Shown one piece after another: positions 26,912 through 35,704 of a DNA stretch of 64,000 nt. The stretch is taken from NCBI RefSeq assembly GCF_002209485.1, contig NZ_NJIX01000008.1, positions 62,001 through 126,000 on the forward strand, given 5' to 3'. Position 1 is the stretch's first letter; each line of letters begins with the position of its first letter. A model generated the notes under the pieces. It made no database searches. It was not told where the DNA came from and saw nothing but the letters and a program-made list of their open reading frames with translations. The stretch comes from Achromobacter sp. HZ34 (GTDB taxonomy: Bacteria; Pseudomonadota; Gammaproteobacteria; Burkholderiales; Burkholderiaceae_B). The position numbers and the translations under genes are program-made.

Positions 26912-27790
26912 ATGAAACGCATCGTACTTTTTGTGCTGACCAACCTGGCCGTCATGCTGGTGCTGTCCGCCACGCTACGCATTTTCGGCGTCGACCGCTT
27001 CCTGACGGCCAATGGCCTGAACATCACGCAACTGCTGATCTTCTCCGTCATCATCGGCTTCACCGGCTCCATCATTTCGCTGCTCATGAGCAAGTCGATG
27101 GCCAAGTGGAGCACCGGCGCGCAGGTGATCGACCCCAACGCACCGCGTTCGCAGCGTGAAGCCTGGCTGCTCGATACCGTGCACCAGCTGGCCGACCGCG
27201 CCGGCATCGGCCGGCCCGAGGTGGCCATTTACGATGGCGCGCCCAATGCCTTCGCCACGGGCGCGTTCAAGAACGAATCGCTGGTCGCCGTCAGCACCGG
27301 CCTGCTGGAAAGCATGACGGAAGAAGAAGTGGCCGCCGTGCTGGGCCATGAAGTCGCCCACATCGCCAATGGCGACATGGTGACGCTGACCCTGATCCAG
27401 GGCGTGGTCAACACCTTCGTGGTGTTCCTGGCGCGCGTGGTGGGCTATTTCATCGACCGCACCATCCTGCGCAATGAGCGCGGCCTGGGCGCCGGTTACT
27501 ACATCACCGTGATCGTCTGTGAAATCCTGTTCGGCATCGCCGCGTCGGTCATCGTGGCCTGGTTCTCGCGCCAACGGGAATTCCGCGCCGATGCCGGCTC
27601 GGCCCATCTGCTGGGTTCGCGCGATCCCATGATCCGCGCCCTGGCTCGGCTGGGCGGCCTGGAAGCGGGCGAACTGCCCAAGTCCTTCGAAGCCTCGGGC
27701 ATCAGCGGACGCAATGCCATCAGCGCGATTTTCGCTTCGCACCCGCCCATCCAGCAGCGCATCGCCGCGCTGCAACGTGGAGCGGCTTGA
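26912..27790 (+). CDS. htpX: Protease HtpX (M48 membrane metalloprotease)
   Basis: The 292-residue protein is a standard HtpX, an inner-membrane zinc endopeptidase that degrades misfolded membrane proteins. It has two N-terminal membrane helices, the zinc motif HEVAH at residues 146-150 with the third ligand Glu223 in [12 protein letters not shown], and two central hydrophobic segments. A TAATAT-like -10 lies near 26797, but no heat-shock promoter could be confirmed. gspC starts 2 bases after its stop, so htpX may share its transcript with the first secretion gene. Confidence 0.97.
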   Translation: MKRIVLFVLTNLAVMLVLSATLRIFGVDRFLTANGLNITQLLIFSVIIGFTGSIISLLMSKSMAKWSTGAQVIDPNAPRSQREAWLLDTVHQLADRAGIGRPEVAIYDGAPNAFATGAFKNESLVAVSTGLLESMTEEEVAAVLGHEVAHIANGDMVTLTLIQGVVNTFVVFLARVVGYFIDRTILRNERGLGAGYYITVIVCEILFGIAASVIVAWFSRQREFRADAGSAHLLGSRDPMIRALARLGGLEAGELPKSFEASGISGRNAISAIFASHPPIQQRIAALQRGAA

Positions 27791-27791
27791 G

Positions 27792-28229
27792 ATGCTTGCC
27801 CTTCGCCAGCCTTCTCCCGCGCAGCTTGCCCGCGTCCTTGCCATCCTGGCCGTGGCGGCGGGCCTGGGGGTGTGGGGCGCGATCCTGTTGGCGCCGCGCC
27901 CGGACACCTTGCCGCCGGCATTGCGTCCGGCGACCGTGCGGGCCACCGACACCACGCCCGCGGCGCTGCTGTTCGGCAAGGATGGCACCCTGAAGACGCA
28001 GGTGACCATCGCCGGCCTGATCGCCAGCGGCGATGAGGGCGCGGCCATCCTCAGCGTCGATGGCGGCCCGGCCACGGCCTGGCGCGCCGGCCAAGAGATC
28101 ACGCCGGGGCTGCGGCTGGTGCGCGTCGACCGCAACGAAGTGGTGCTGGACCAGAACGGCACCAGCACGACCATCAGCGCCCCGCCCCTGCCGCCCGCCG
28201 CCGCGGGCATCATCGCGGTCAAGAACTGA
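27792..28229 (+). CDS. gspC: Type II secretion system protein C (GspC-like, short)
   Basis: The ATG at 27792, two bases after htpX, gives a 145-residue protein with one N-terminal membrane helix (LARVLAILAVAAGLGVWGAIL) and a periplasmic HR-like domain (AALLFGKDG, then GLIASGDEGAAILSVDGGPATAWRAGQ). The domain links the inner-membrane platform to the GspD secretin. There is no PDZ or coiled-coil domain at the C-terminus, so it is the short form found in several betaproteobacteria. The call rests on this pattern and on its place before gspG-N. Confidence 0.8.
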   Translation: MLALRQPSPAQLARVLAILAVAAGLGVWGAILLAPRPDTLPPALRPATVRATDTTPAALLFGKDGTLKTQVTIAGLIASGDEGAAILSVDGGPATAWRAGQEITPGLRLVRVDRNEVVLDQNGTSTTISAPPLPPAAAGIIAVKN

Positions 28230-28376
28230 GAAGCAAGACTGCGTGACACGTGCGGCTTCGTGATCACCGCTTCCGCGGAGACACGGACGGCGCGCTGCAT
28301 CCGCTACGCCGGCCTGCACAGGCCACGCCAGCGCCCTGGTCCAGATACCGCATGGCCATAACATTACTGACATATT

Positions 28377-28388
28377 GATCGGTATAAT
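28377..28388 (+). promoter_or_regulatory. Probable -10 element of the gspG operon, motif shared with gspD
   Basis: GATCGGTATAAT ends 30 bases before the gspG GTG start and contains a perfect -10 hexamer. The same 12-base pattern (GATCAGTATAAT) precedes gspD on the minus strand. No good -35 hexamer is seen at normal spacing. Confidence 0.6.
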
Positions 28389-28417
28389 TACAGCCTCGAG
28401 CTCAAACGGAGTGGGTT

Positions 28418-28849
28418 GTGCATCAGCGAGGCAGTGCCGCCATAGTGCGTCAGCAAGGTTTTACCCTGATTGAAATCATGGTTGTCGTGGTCATCATGGG
28501 GATCCTCGCCGCCTTGATCGTGCCCCGTGTGCTTGACCGTCCGGACCAGGCGCGCCAAGTGGCCGCCCGCCAGGACATCGGCGGCCTGATGCAGGCACTC
28601 AAGCTGTACCGCCTCGACAACGGCCGCTACCCGACGACGCAGCAAGGCCTGCAGGCCCTGGTCACGCGGCCGGAAAATACGTCCAACTGGCGCGCTTACC
28701 TCGACCGCCTGCCCAATGACCCTTGGGGCCATCCCTATCAGTACCTCAGCCCCGGCGTGAAAGGCGAAGTCGATGTATTTTCCTTTGGCGCCGACGGCAA
28801 GGCCGGCGGCGAGCAAAACGATGCGGACATCGGGTCCTGGGATCTCTAA
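28418..28849 (+). CDS. gspG: Type II secretion system major pseudopilin GspG
   Basis: The 143-residue protein starts at GTG with GGAG about eight bases upstream. The prepilin leader is cleaved after Gly14, giving mature FTLIEIMVVVVIMGILAALI with Glu5. The C-terminal part has the calcium-binding GspG fold, seen in RLDNGRYPTTQQGLQAL, DPWGHPYQYLSPG and GADGKAGGEQNDADIGSW. GspG polymerises into the pseudopilus that drives secretion through GspD. It heads a run of tightly packed genes to gspN. Confidence 0.97.
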   Translation: MHQRGSAAIVRQQGFTLIEIMVVVVIMGILAALIVPRVLDRPDQARQVAARQDIGGLMQALKLYRLDNGRYPTTQQGLQALVTRPENTSNWRAYLDRLPNDPWGHPYQYLSPGVKGEVDVFSFGADGKAGGEQNDADIGSWDL

Positions 28850-29384
28850 GACCTCCAGGCCATCCCGGACCTGCGCCGCACAGTCGCGCTCAAACGCAGT
28901 CTCCGCGCGGCAGCGCGGTTTTTCCCTGATCGAAATCCTCGTGGTGCTGGTGATCATCGGCATCGCGGCCGGCATGGTCGGCCTGTCCGCCGTCGCCGCG
29001 CCGGACCGGCGCCTGCACGCGGATGCCGAGCGCCTGGTGCAGGTACTGTCGATCGCACAGAGCGAAGCCCGCAGCGACGGCCGCATCATCACCTGGCGCG
29101 CCGACGCCGGCGGCTACCGTTTCGAACGCCCGGGCCGGCGCACGGGCAGCACCGGCAGCGCCGAAGACGAAGCGATACCGCCACCCGACGACTTCCACGA
29201 CGATCCCGATCTGCGGCCCCATGCGTGGTCGGCCGGTACCGTATCCGTCACGCCTTCCGGCCCCAAGGGCTGGCTGCGCTTCGACACCGAATGGATGGCC
29301 GACCCTATGCAAATCGTCCTCAGCGCCGGCGGCCGCAACGTGACCATCAACCGTGATGCCGGCGGCGCTTATGCGGTGCAATGA
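28821..29384 (+). CDS. gspH: Type II secretion system minor pseudopilin GspH
   Basis: The only usable start is the ATG at 28821, inside the end of gspG (29-base overlap). It gives a 187-residue protein with a long leader cleaved after Gly33 to give FSLIEILVVLVIIGIAAGMVG. The rest shows a GspH-type beta domain (ARSDGRIITWRADAGGYRFE, then KGWLRFDTEWMADPMQIVLS). It is thought to sit in the pseudopilus tip complex with GspI, J and K. The leader is longer than usual. Confidence 0.93.
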   Translation: MRTSGPGISKTSRPSRTCAAQSRSNAVSARQRGFSLIEILVVLVIIGIAAGMVGLSAVAAPDRRLHADAERLVQVLSIAQSEARSDGRIITWRADAGGYRFERPGRRTGSTGSAEDEAIPPPDDFHDDPDLRPHAWSAGTVSVTPSGPKGWLRFDTEWMADPMQIVLSAGGRNVTINRDAGGAYAVQ

Positions 29385-29760
29385 CCCGGGCCGCGGCGGC
29401 GAGCGCGGCTTCACCCTGATCGAAGTGCTGGTGGCGCTGGCCATCATCGCCGTGGCGCTGGCGGCCGCCCTGCGCGCCACGGGCGTCATGGCGCAAAACA
29501 ACCGGGCCCTGCGTGACAAGACGCTGGCGCTGGTCGCCGCCGAAAATCGCATGGCCGAGCTGCGTCTTGCCGAAATCCTGCCCGGCCCTGGCAAGCAGGA
29601 CGCACCCTGCCCCGAAGGCCGGCTGGACATGCTGTGCGAAAGCACCTTCACCTATTCGCTGAACCGCGCGTTCCGGCAAGTGTCGGTGCGCGTCTATCTA
29701 CGCGGCCAACCGGACCTGACGCTGGCCGAACTGTCCGGCTTGCTGACGAACGTTCGATGA
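29371..29760 (+). CDS. gspI: Type II secretion system minor pseudopilin GspI
   Basis: The ATG at 29371 overlaps the gspH stop, giving a 129-residue product cleaved after Gly13 to FTLIEVLVALAIIAVALAAAL. A short C-terminal domain contains the GspI-type segment NRMAELRLAE. It forms the pseudopilus tip with GspJ and GspK. An ATG six codons earlier is possible but less well placed. Confidence 0.95.
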   Translation: MRCNDPGRGGERGFTLIEVLVALAIIAVALAAALRATGVMAQNNRALRDKTLALVAAENRMAELRLAEILPGPGKQDAPCPEGRLDMLCESTFTYSLNRAFRQVSVRVYLRGQPDLTLAELSGLLTNVR

Positions 29761-29809
29761 CAAGAACCGCCTTCCCATGGACTCCGCCGCCCGCTGAAGC
29801 GCCCGCCCG

Positions 29810-30481
29810 ATGAATCGTCCCGTCCGCGCCACCACCGCCATGCAACGCGCCGCCACGCGCGGGGCGGCGCGCGCGCGCCGGCGCCAGGGGGGATTCACGC
29901 TGATTGAAGTGCTCATCGCCATCACCCTGATGGCCCTGGTCAGCCTGCTGGCCTATCGCGGCCTGAGCCGCGTCGCCGACACGCGTGCCTGGCTGGAGCG
30001 CGACGCTGCAGACAACGCCGTCATCGTGCGCACGCTGGGCCAGCTCGAACGCGACCTGACGCTGTCCAACGATGGCCACAATGCCGATAACGTCGCCCAG
30101 CCGGGTCAATTGCTCAGCGGCGTGGACGTCGACGTGGAACCCGGCAAGCCTTTGCAGCTGGAGATCGTGCGCACGGCCCCGGCCGACGACGGCAGTTGGC
30201 AGCAGGTGATCTGGCGCATCAACAACGGCGGCCTGTGGCGCTATACCGGCAAGGCCGGGTTGCAATATCCGCTGCCGCCGGCGCAGGGGGGCGCTGAAGT
30301 AATGGCCAACGTGGTGCAACTGTCGGTGCGCTTCTGGATCCCGGGACAAGGCTGGGTCGCGCCTTCCGCCAATGCCACCGGCGCGACCGGCGGCCGCTCC
30401 GCCAGCGGCATCGAGGTCGCATTCGAACGCAACTACAACGGCGTGCGCGAACGCTACACACGCGTGGTGGTGCTGCGATGA
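29810..30481 (+). CDS. gspJ: Type II secretion system minor pseudopilin GspJ
   Basis: The 223-residue protein has a basic leader cleaved after Gly28 to FTLIEVLIAITLMALVSLLAYRGL, then the GspJ domain (RTLGQLERDLTLSNDG and WRYTGKAGLQYPLPP, VQLSVRFWIPGQGW). It starts 49 bases after gspI and its stop overlaps the gspK start by 4 bases. It is a tip pseudopilin. Confidence 0.95.
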   Translation: MNRPVRATTAMQRAATRGAARARRRQGGFTLIEVLIAITLMALVSLLAYRGLSRVADTRAWLERDAADNAVIVRTLGQLERDLTLSNDGHNADNVAQPGQLLSGVDVDVEPGKPLQLEIVRTAPADDGSWQQVIWRINNGGLWRYTGKAGLQYPLPPAQGGAEVMANVVQLSVRFWIPGQGWVAPSANATGATGGRSASGIEVAFERNYNGVRERYTRVVVLR

Positions 30482-31572
30482 AACTGTCTGTCGCCACCCT
30501 GCGGGCACGCCTTCGCTGCGGCAACGGCAACGGCAATGACAACGGCAATGGCACTACGACTGCCACTGGCAATGACAATGGCACTGGCATCCGCGACCGC
30601 CACGGCCGCCAAGGCCATCGCAGCGGACGCGGTGAACGCAGCGACCGCAACCAGCGCGGCATGGCGGTGGTCAGCGCGCTGATCGTGGTGGCGGTGGTCG
30701 CGGCGTTGACCTCCGGCCTGTTCATGCGCCAGACCTCCACCCTGCGCCAGGTGGAAAACGAGCAGGCCCGCGTGCAGGCGCGCTGGCTGCTGGTCAGCGG
30801 CCTGGATTGGGCACGCCTGGTGATCCGCGAAAGCCTGCGCCGCGAAGCCACCATCCACGCCGGACAACTGTGGACCGTGCCCGTGCAGGACACGCGCCTG
30901 GAACGCCCCGGCGATGGCCGCGTCGCCATCTTCTCCGGCTTCATCGAAGACGAACAGGGCAAGTTCAACGTCTACAACGTGGCGCGCGGCGGCCTGGTCA
31001 TGCCGGACCAGGTCTTGGTGCTCGCCCGCCTGCTGACGGCCCTGGGCGTCCATGACGGCCTGGCCCAGACGCTGGCCCAACGCGTGGCGCTGACCCAGCC
31101 CACCAAGCCGGTTACCGACCAGAACGGCGCCATCATCCGGCAAAGCGCGCCTCCCCGCGCGCCGGCACCGCGCGGCATCGACGACCTGCTGGGCAACCTG
31201 GGCCTGGAACCCGCGCTGCGCCGCGACCTGCAGCGAACGCTGACTTATCTGCCCGCCACCACCACCGTCAACGTCAACACCGCGCCGGCCGAGGTGATCG
31301 CCGCCCTGGTCCCCGACATGACCCTGGCGCAGGCCCGGGTGCTGATCGGCGAGCGCGAACGTGGCGCCTGGTTCAACGACGCGGCCGACTTCAGCAACCG
31401 CCTGGGCGGCGTGGGCGTGCAAGGCACGCCGGAAGGCATCGGCGCCACCAGCACCTGGTTCGCCGCCACCGGCACCGTCGCCTACGAGCGTGTCCATCTG
31501 GTGATGCGGGCCCTGATCCAGAGCGTCGCGGATCAATCCACCGAAATTATCTGGAAACGGGAAATCCATTGA
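30478..31572 (+). CDS. gspK: Type II secretion system minor pseudopilin GspK with an unusually long leader
   Basis: The 364-residue protein is GspK: after the leader peptide ending at Gly61 come MAVVSALIVVAVVAALTSGLF and the alpha-rich domain (WLLVSGLDWARLVIRESL, EDEQGKFNVYN, YLPATTTVNVNTAPAEVIAAL). As usual in GspK the Glu at position 5 is absent. The leader is about 60 residues instead of the usual short basic peptide and holds an Asn/Gly/Thr repeat (NGNGNDNGNG and similar). ATGA overlap with gspJ and TTG-TGA overlap with gspL show tight coupling. Confidence 0.95.
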   Translation: MKLSVATLRARLRCGNGNGNDNGNGTTTATGNDNGTGIRDRHGRQGHRSGRGERSDRNQRGMAVVSALIVVAVVAALTSGLFMRQTSTLRQVENEQARVQARWLLVSGLDWARLVIRESLRREATIHAGQLWTVPVQDTRLERPGDGRVAIFSGFIEDEQGKFNVYNVARGGLVMPDQVLVLARLLTALGVHDGLAQTLAQRVALTQPTKPVTDQNGAIIRQSAPPRAPAPRGIDDLLGNLGLEPALRRDLQRTLTYLPATTTVNVNTAPAEVIAALVPDMTLAQARVLIGERERGAWFNDAADFSNRLGGVGVQGTPEGIGATSTWFAATGTVAYERVHLVMRALIQSVADQSTEIIWKREIH

Positions 31573-32576
31573 AGAACACCTTACGCGTCGCGCTCCCCGA
31601 CCTGGCCGAGCTGTCCGCGACGATGCCCCTGGCTTACGCCTGGTTCGACCGCCAGGGCCGTTGCGCGCGCAGCGGTGAACTGTCGGCCACAGCCCTGGCC
31701 ACCGGTTTTGCCGGCGCGCGCGTCGAAGCGGTGCTGGTGCCCCACGACGCCATCGTCACCACCGTGCAGGTGCCGGCCGTGCCGGCCCGCCTGCTGACCG
31801 CCGCCGTGCGCGGCGCCACTGAACCGCTGGTGCTGGGCGACCTGGAAGAACTGGCCGTGGGCCACGGCCCGCGCGCCGCCGACGGCACGGTCACCGTGGC
31901 CTGGACCGCACGCGACCCACTGGCGCGTGCCTGGCGCCTGCTGTCCCAGGCCGGCCTGCGGGTGGATGCCCTGCTACCCGCGCAACTGGTGCTGCCGCGC
32001 GATGACGCCTTCCCGGAACAACGCTTGATGCTCCCGGCCGACGCCCGCTGGCACAGCGACGCGCCACGCTGGTCGCTGGCGCTGCCCGCGCTCAGCCCGC
32101 AACAGGCCTCGCCCTGGCGCGCCCCGATGTGGTGGGCGGCGGCCGCCGTGGCGGTGTGGGTGGTGGGGTTGAACATCCACGCCGCGCGCCTGCGTGCGGA
32201 AGCCGTCACGCTGCGCGCCGGCATGGAAGCCCAGGTGCGCGCGGCCTTCCCCGATATCCCGGTGGTGGTCGATGCACTGCGCCAGGCCGAACAGGGTCGC
32301 AATGCCTTGCTGGCCGGCCAGGGCAGCAGCAGCAATGCGGACTTCGTGCCGCTGGCGCTGGCCAGCGCCAAGGCCCTGCCCTTCGCCGCCAGCCATACCG
32401 CCGAACTGCGCTACGCGGATGACGCCATCACGCTGAAGCTGGACGGGGCCGACAGCAAGGACCCCGACCAACTGGGCCAGGCCCCCGCCATGGCGCAGGC
32501 CGCCGCCGCGCTGGGCCTGCGCATAGAAAAACAGGACACGCCGTTGACCTGGCGCATCTCCAGGAGCCAACCATGA
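31569..32576 (+). CDS. gspL: Type II secretion system protein GspL
   Basis: The start is a TTG at 31569 overlapping the gspK stop. The 335-residue product has an N-terminal cytoplasmic actin-like domain, which in family members binds GspE, one membrane helix (APMWWAAAAVAVWVVGLNIHAA, about residue 190) and a periplasmic ferredoxin-like domain. No alternative ATG preserves the start of the conserved domain. It is the link between the ATPase and the inner-membrane platform. Confidence 0.92.
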   Translation: MKNTLRVALPDLAELSATMPLAYAWFDRQGRCARSGELSATALATGFAGARVEAVLVPHDAIVTTVQVPAVPARLLTAAVRGATEPLVLGDLEELAVGHGPRAADGTVTVAWTARDPLARAWRLLSQAGLRVDALLPAQLVLPRDDAFPEQRLMLPADARWHSDAPRWSLALPALSPQQASPWRAPMWWAAAAVAVWVVGLNIHAARLRAEAVTLRAGMEAQVRAAFPDIPVVVDALRQAEQGRNALLAGQGSSSNADFVPLALASAKALPFAASHTAELRYADDAITLKLDGADSKDPDQLGQAPAMAQAAAALGLRIEKQDTPLTWRISRSQP

Positions 32577-33166
32577 AAAGTCCCGCCTCCACATTCGCCA
32601 CGTGGCGCCTGAAGCTGCGCGACGCGCTGCGGCCGGTGGCCGTGTGGCATGCCGCGCTGACGCCGCGCGAACGCCGCCTGGTCGACGCAGGCGGCATCGT
32701 GCTGGCCTTGTTCCTGGTCTTCACCTTCGCCATCGATCCGGCCTTGACCACCATCACGCGGTCACGCACGGAACTACCGGCACTGCGCGCGCAGGCGGCC
32801 GCGGTGGCCAGCCTGACCAACGAGGCGCAGCGCCTGCGCCAACACGGCGGGCGCACATCCGGCGCGCCGCTGGCGCAGGCCGATATCGACGAGAGCCTGC
32901 GCCGCGCCGGCTTCGAGCCCGATAGCTGGCGCACCACGCAGGAATTGGGCAATGGCAATGGCAACGGCGCCAAGGCAGCCGCCTGGCGCATCGAATTGAA
33001 GCTGGCCCCGTCCACCGCCTTGATGCGTTGGAGCGATAGCGTACCGGCCGAACTGCGCCTGCGCGTGGCCAGTGTGGAACTGACCCGCGCCAGCACCGAA
33101 TACGGCCGCCCCATCCCCGGTAAGGTCAACGGCACCGTGCGGCTGGCCGCGCCTTCGCAGAACTGA
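32573..33166 (+). CDS. gspM: Type II secretion system protein GspM
   Basis: The ATG overlaps the gspL stop by 4 bases. The 197-residue protein has a short cytoplasmic tail with TPRERRLVDAGGIVLALFLVFTFAIDPAL (membrane helix at about residues 40-58) followed by a periplasmic domain. This is the GspM layout, a partner of GspL in the inner-membrane platform. A GNGNGNG run at about residues 126-132 is a small low-complexity insertion. Confidence 0.92.
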   Translation: MKSPASTFATWRLKLRDALRPVAVWHAALTPRERRLVDAGGIVLALFLVFTFAIDPALTTITRSRTELPALRAQAAAVASLTNEAQRLRQHGGRTSGAPLAQADIDESLRRAGFEPDSWRTTQELGNGNGNGAKAAAWRIELKLAPSTALMRWSDSVPAELRLRVASVELTRASTEYGRPIPGKVNGTVRLAAPSQN

Positions 33167-33174
33167 TGGATCAG

Positions 33175-33246
33175 ATGGGACCGTTCGAACAGATGGGACT
33201 GCTGGAATAGATGGGACGTTTGGAATAAATGGGACTTCTGGACACA
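33175..33246 (+). repeat. Four in-frame 18-bp copies of the gspN start region
   Basis: ATGGGA begins copies at 33175, 33193, 33211 and 33229, spaced exactly 18 bases. They read MGPFEQ, MGLLE-stop, MGRLE-stop and MGLLDT; the last is the true gspN start. The first three therefore make tiny frames ended by TAG or TAA just before the next ATG. Confidence 0.92.
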
Positions 33247-34029
33247 TGGCGCGCACGCCGCGCCGCCGGCGCGCGCGGACCTTACGGGCTGATCGTGGCC
33301 GGCGTACTGGTTGCGCTGGCCGCCGCGCTGGCCGTGCTGCCGGCGCGCTGGCTGATGCGCTTGGTCGATGACGATGGCCTGTTCGCCATCGTCGACGCCA
33401 GCGGCACGATATGGAATGGCACGGCCTTGCTGGCCTTGGGGCCGGCCGGTGCGCGCCGCACCTTGCCGCAGCCCGTCAGCTGGCAATGGACGTGGCACGG
33501 CGTCATGCTGGCGCATCCTTGGCTGGGCAGCACGGTACGCCTGGCGCCGGCCTGGCGCGGCCTGGCTACGCCGACTTTTTCAGTATCGGCCGGCACCATG
33601 CGCCTGCCCGCGGAGATCCTGTCCGCCTTCGGTTCGCCGGTGAATACGCTGGCGCCCGGCGGCAATCTGGAAGTGCGCTGGCCCGATTACGATGCGGGTG
33701 TCGCGCGCGGGCCGGAGCTGCTGCAGGTGCAATGGAGCGACGCCACGTCGGCGCTGTCCATCGTGCGACCGCTGGGCAGCTATCGCCTGCAGGCGATGCA
33801 GGGCAAAGGCGGCGGCAAGGGCAATGACGTGCAGGTCATGCTGACGACGCTGAATGGACCGCTGAAAGTGCAGGCCTCGGGCGTGTGGAACGGCCGCCGG
33901 CTGACGTTGAACGGCACCGCGGAACCGGATGCCGCCGCGCCGGATACCACGCGCGCGGGCCTGGAAACGTTGCTCTCCGCCATCGGCCGGCGCAACGGGC
34001 CGCAAAGCCTGTTCGGGACAGGGAAGTAG
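33229..34029 (+). CDS. gspN: Type II secretion system protein GspN
   Basis: The 266-residue protein has an N-terminal membrane helix (GLIVAGVLVALAAALAVLPARWLM, about residues 20-43) and a periplasmic beta-rich domain containing GTIWNGTALL near residue 60, the pattern of GspN, which is present in only some type II systems and whose role is poorly defined. It starts at the fourth copy of an 18-bp repeat, 62 bases after gspM. Two hairpin terminators follow. Confidence 0.88.
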   Translation: MGLLDTWRARRAAGARGPYGLIVAGVLVALAAALAVLPARWLMRLVDDDGLFAIVDASGTIWNGTALLALGPAGARRTLPQPVSWQWTWHGVMLAHPWLGSTVRLAPAWRGLATPTFSVSAGTMRLPAEILSAFGSPVNTLAPGGNLEVRWPDYDAGVARGPELLQVQWSDATSALSIVRPLGSYRLQAMQGKGGGKGNDVQVMLTTLNGPLKVQASGVWNGRRLTLNGTAEPDAAAPDTTRAGLETLLSAIGRRNGPQSLFGTGK

Positions 34030-34074
34030 CTTTACGGTTGGCCCGTACATACGCGGCCGCAGGGAAAAATTAAT

Positions 34075-34100
34075 AGAAAAAACCCCAAGGGGATTTTTCT
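34075..34100. terminator. Bidirectional terminator between gspN and gspE, copy 1
   Basis: AGAAAAAACCCC and GGGGATTTTTCT pair around a 2-base loop (34075-34100), giving an A tract on one side and a T tract on the other, so it could stop transcripts from either direction. Confidence 0.8.
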
Positions 34101-34180
34101 ATTTGGAACCTACGGAATATCGCCTGGCATGGAGGACTTTCGTCCGCGTCTACGCGAGACGTAGACCCACGATAAAAAAT

Positions 34181-34215
34181 AATGGGCAAATCCCCTTTGG
34201 GGGATTTGCCCATTT
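34181..34215. terminator. Bidirectional terminator between gspN and gspE, copy 2
   Basis: AATGGGCAAATCCCC at 34181-34195 pairs perfectly with GGGGATTTGCCCATT at 34200-34214 and is preceded by an A tract and followed by a short T tract. It lies 60 bases before the gspE stop. Confidence 0.85.
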
Positions 34216-34273
34216 AATATCATGGAACATCGCCCTGGCACAGGAACTCTGTCCACCCACCAGGCGCGTCGCG

Positions 34274-35704
34274 TCAATGATCCCGCGTCACGCGGACGAT
34301 TTCCTCGGGTGACGTCACCCCATCGCGTACCCAGCGCTCGCCGTCCTGGCGCATGGACCGCATGCCCGCGGCCACGGCCGCGTGGCGTAGCGCCTGTTCG
34401 TCGCGTCCTTCATGCACCAGGCGTCGCACCTCTTCGTCCACCACGAACAACTCATGGATGCCGGTACGGCCGCTGTATCCCGTGTGATTGCAATGCGGGC
34501 AGCCCACCGGACGGTAGACCACCTGGCCGTCCTCTTCATGCGGCGCGCGGCAATGCTTGCACAGCCGGCGCACCAGGCGCTGCGCCAGCACGCCCAGCAG
34601 CGACGAGGCCAGCAGGAAAGGCTCGACACCCATGTCAGTCAAACGCGTCACCGCCGACACCGCATCGTTGGTGTGCAGCGTGGCCAGCACCAGGTGACCC
34701 GTCAACGAGGCCTGCACCGCGATCTGCGCGGTCTCCAGATCACGGATTTCGCCGATCATGATGACGTCCGGATCCTGGCGCAGGATGGCGCGCAGAGCCA
34801 GGGCAAAACTCATGTCGATCTTGCTGTTGACCTGGGTCTGGCTGACACCGGGCAGGTCGTATTCGATCGGGTCCTCAACCGTCAGGATATTGCTGGTGCT
34901 GGCATCCAGCCGCCCCAGCGCGGCATACAGCGTGGTCGTTTTACCGCTGCCGGTGGGACCGGTCACCAGCACGATGCCGTGCGGCTGCCGGATCAGCTTG
35001 TCCAGCTTGCCCAGCAAGCCGGCATCCATACCCAGCTTCTCCAGCTCCAGGCGCCCCGCTTCCTTGTCCAGCAAGCGCAGCACGGCGCGTTCGCCATGGC
35101 CGGTGGGCAGCGTCGACACCCGTACATCGATGGGCCGTCCGCCCACGCGCAAGGCAATGCGGCCGTCCTGCGGCAGGCGCTTTTCGGCGATGTCCAGATG
35201 GGCCATGATCTTGATACGCGAGATCAGCGCGGCATGCAGGGCCTTGCGCGGCGACACCACGTCGCGCAGCGTGCCGTCGACGCGATAGCGCACCACCGAA
35301 TGCGTTTCGAAAGGCTCGATATGGATATCGCTGGCATTATCGCGCGCGGCCTGCGTGAACAGCGCGTTGATCATGCGGATGACCGGAGCGTCGTCCTGCG
35401 CCTCCAGCAGATCGGCGACCTCGGGAATGTCCTGCATGAGCCGGTCGAGATCGATTTCGTTCTCGGCCGCGCCCATCACCGTCGCCGCGTCGCCCGTGTC
35501 GCTATACGACGCCGTCAGCAAGGTCTCCAGCACCGCGTCATCGACCAGCTCGACGGGCAGCTCGCCATGCCGGCGGCGGATCTCGGCCAGCGCCCAGGAC
35601 GGCGTGCGCGCACTGATGGTCAAGCGCGCCCGGCCCGCCTGCGTCGACAGCACGGCACGCTGCGCGCGCGCCCAGGCATAAGGCAGCGGCGGCAAGGCGC
35701 TCAT
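34274..35704 (-). CDS. gspE: Type II secretion system ATPase GspE
   Basis: The 476-residue protein has an N2E-type domain and a RecA-like ATPase domain with Walker [11 protein letters not shown] at residues 249-258, the Asp box [11 protein letters not shown], the His box [12 protein letters not shown] and the tetracysteine zinc site CKHC followed by CPHC. It lacks a separate N1E domain, so it is at the short end of the GspE range. It hydrolyses ATP to drive pseudopilus assembly. The ATG overlaps the gspD stop by 4 bases on the same strand, so gspD-gspE form one unit opposite to gspG-N. Confidence 0.97.
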   Translation of the reverse strand: MSALPPLPYAWARAQRAVLSTQAGRARLTISARTPSWALAEIRRRHGELPVELVDDAVLETLLTASYSDTGDAATVMGAAENEIDLDRLMQDIPEVADLLEAQDDAPVIRMINALFTQAARDNASDIHIEPFETHSVVRYRVDGTLRDVVSPRKALHAALISRIKIMAHLDIAEKRLPQDGRIALRVGGRPIDVRVSTLPTGHGERAVLRLLDKEAGRLELEKLGMDAGLLGKLDKLIRQPHGIVLVTGPTGSGKTTTLYAALGRLDASTSNILTVEDPIEYDLPGVSQTQVNSKIDMSFALALRAILRQDPDVIMIGEIRDLETAQIAVQASLTGHLVLATLHTNDAVSAVTRLTDMGVEPFLLASSLLGVLAQRLVRRLCKHCRAPHEEDGQVVYRPVGCPHCNHTGYSGRTGIHELFVVDEEVRRLVHEGRDEQALRHAAVAAGMRSMRQDGERWVRDGVTSPEEIVRVTRDH

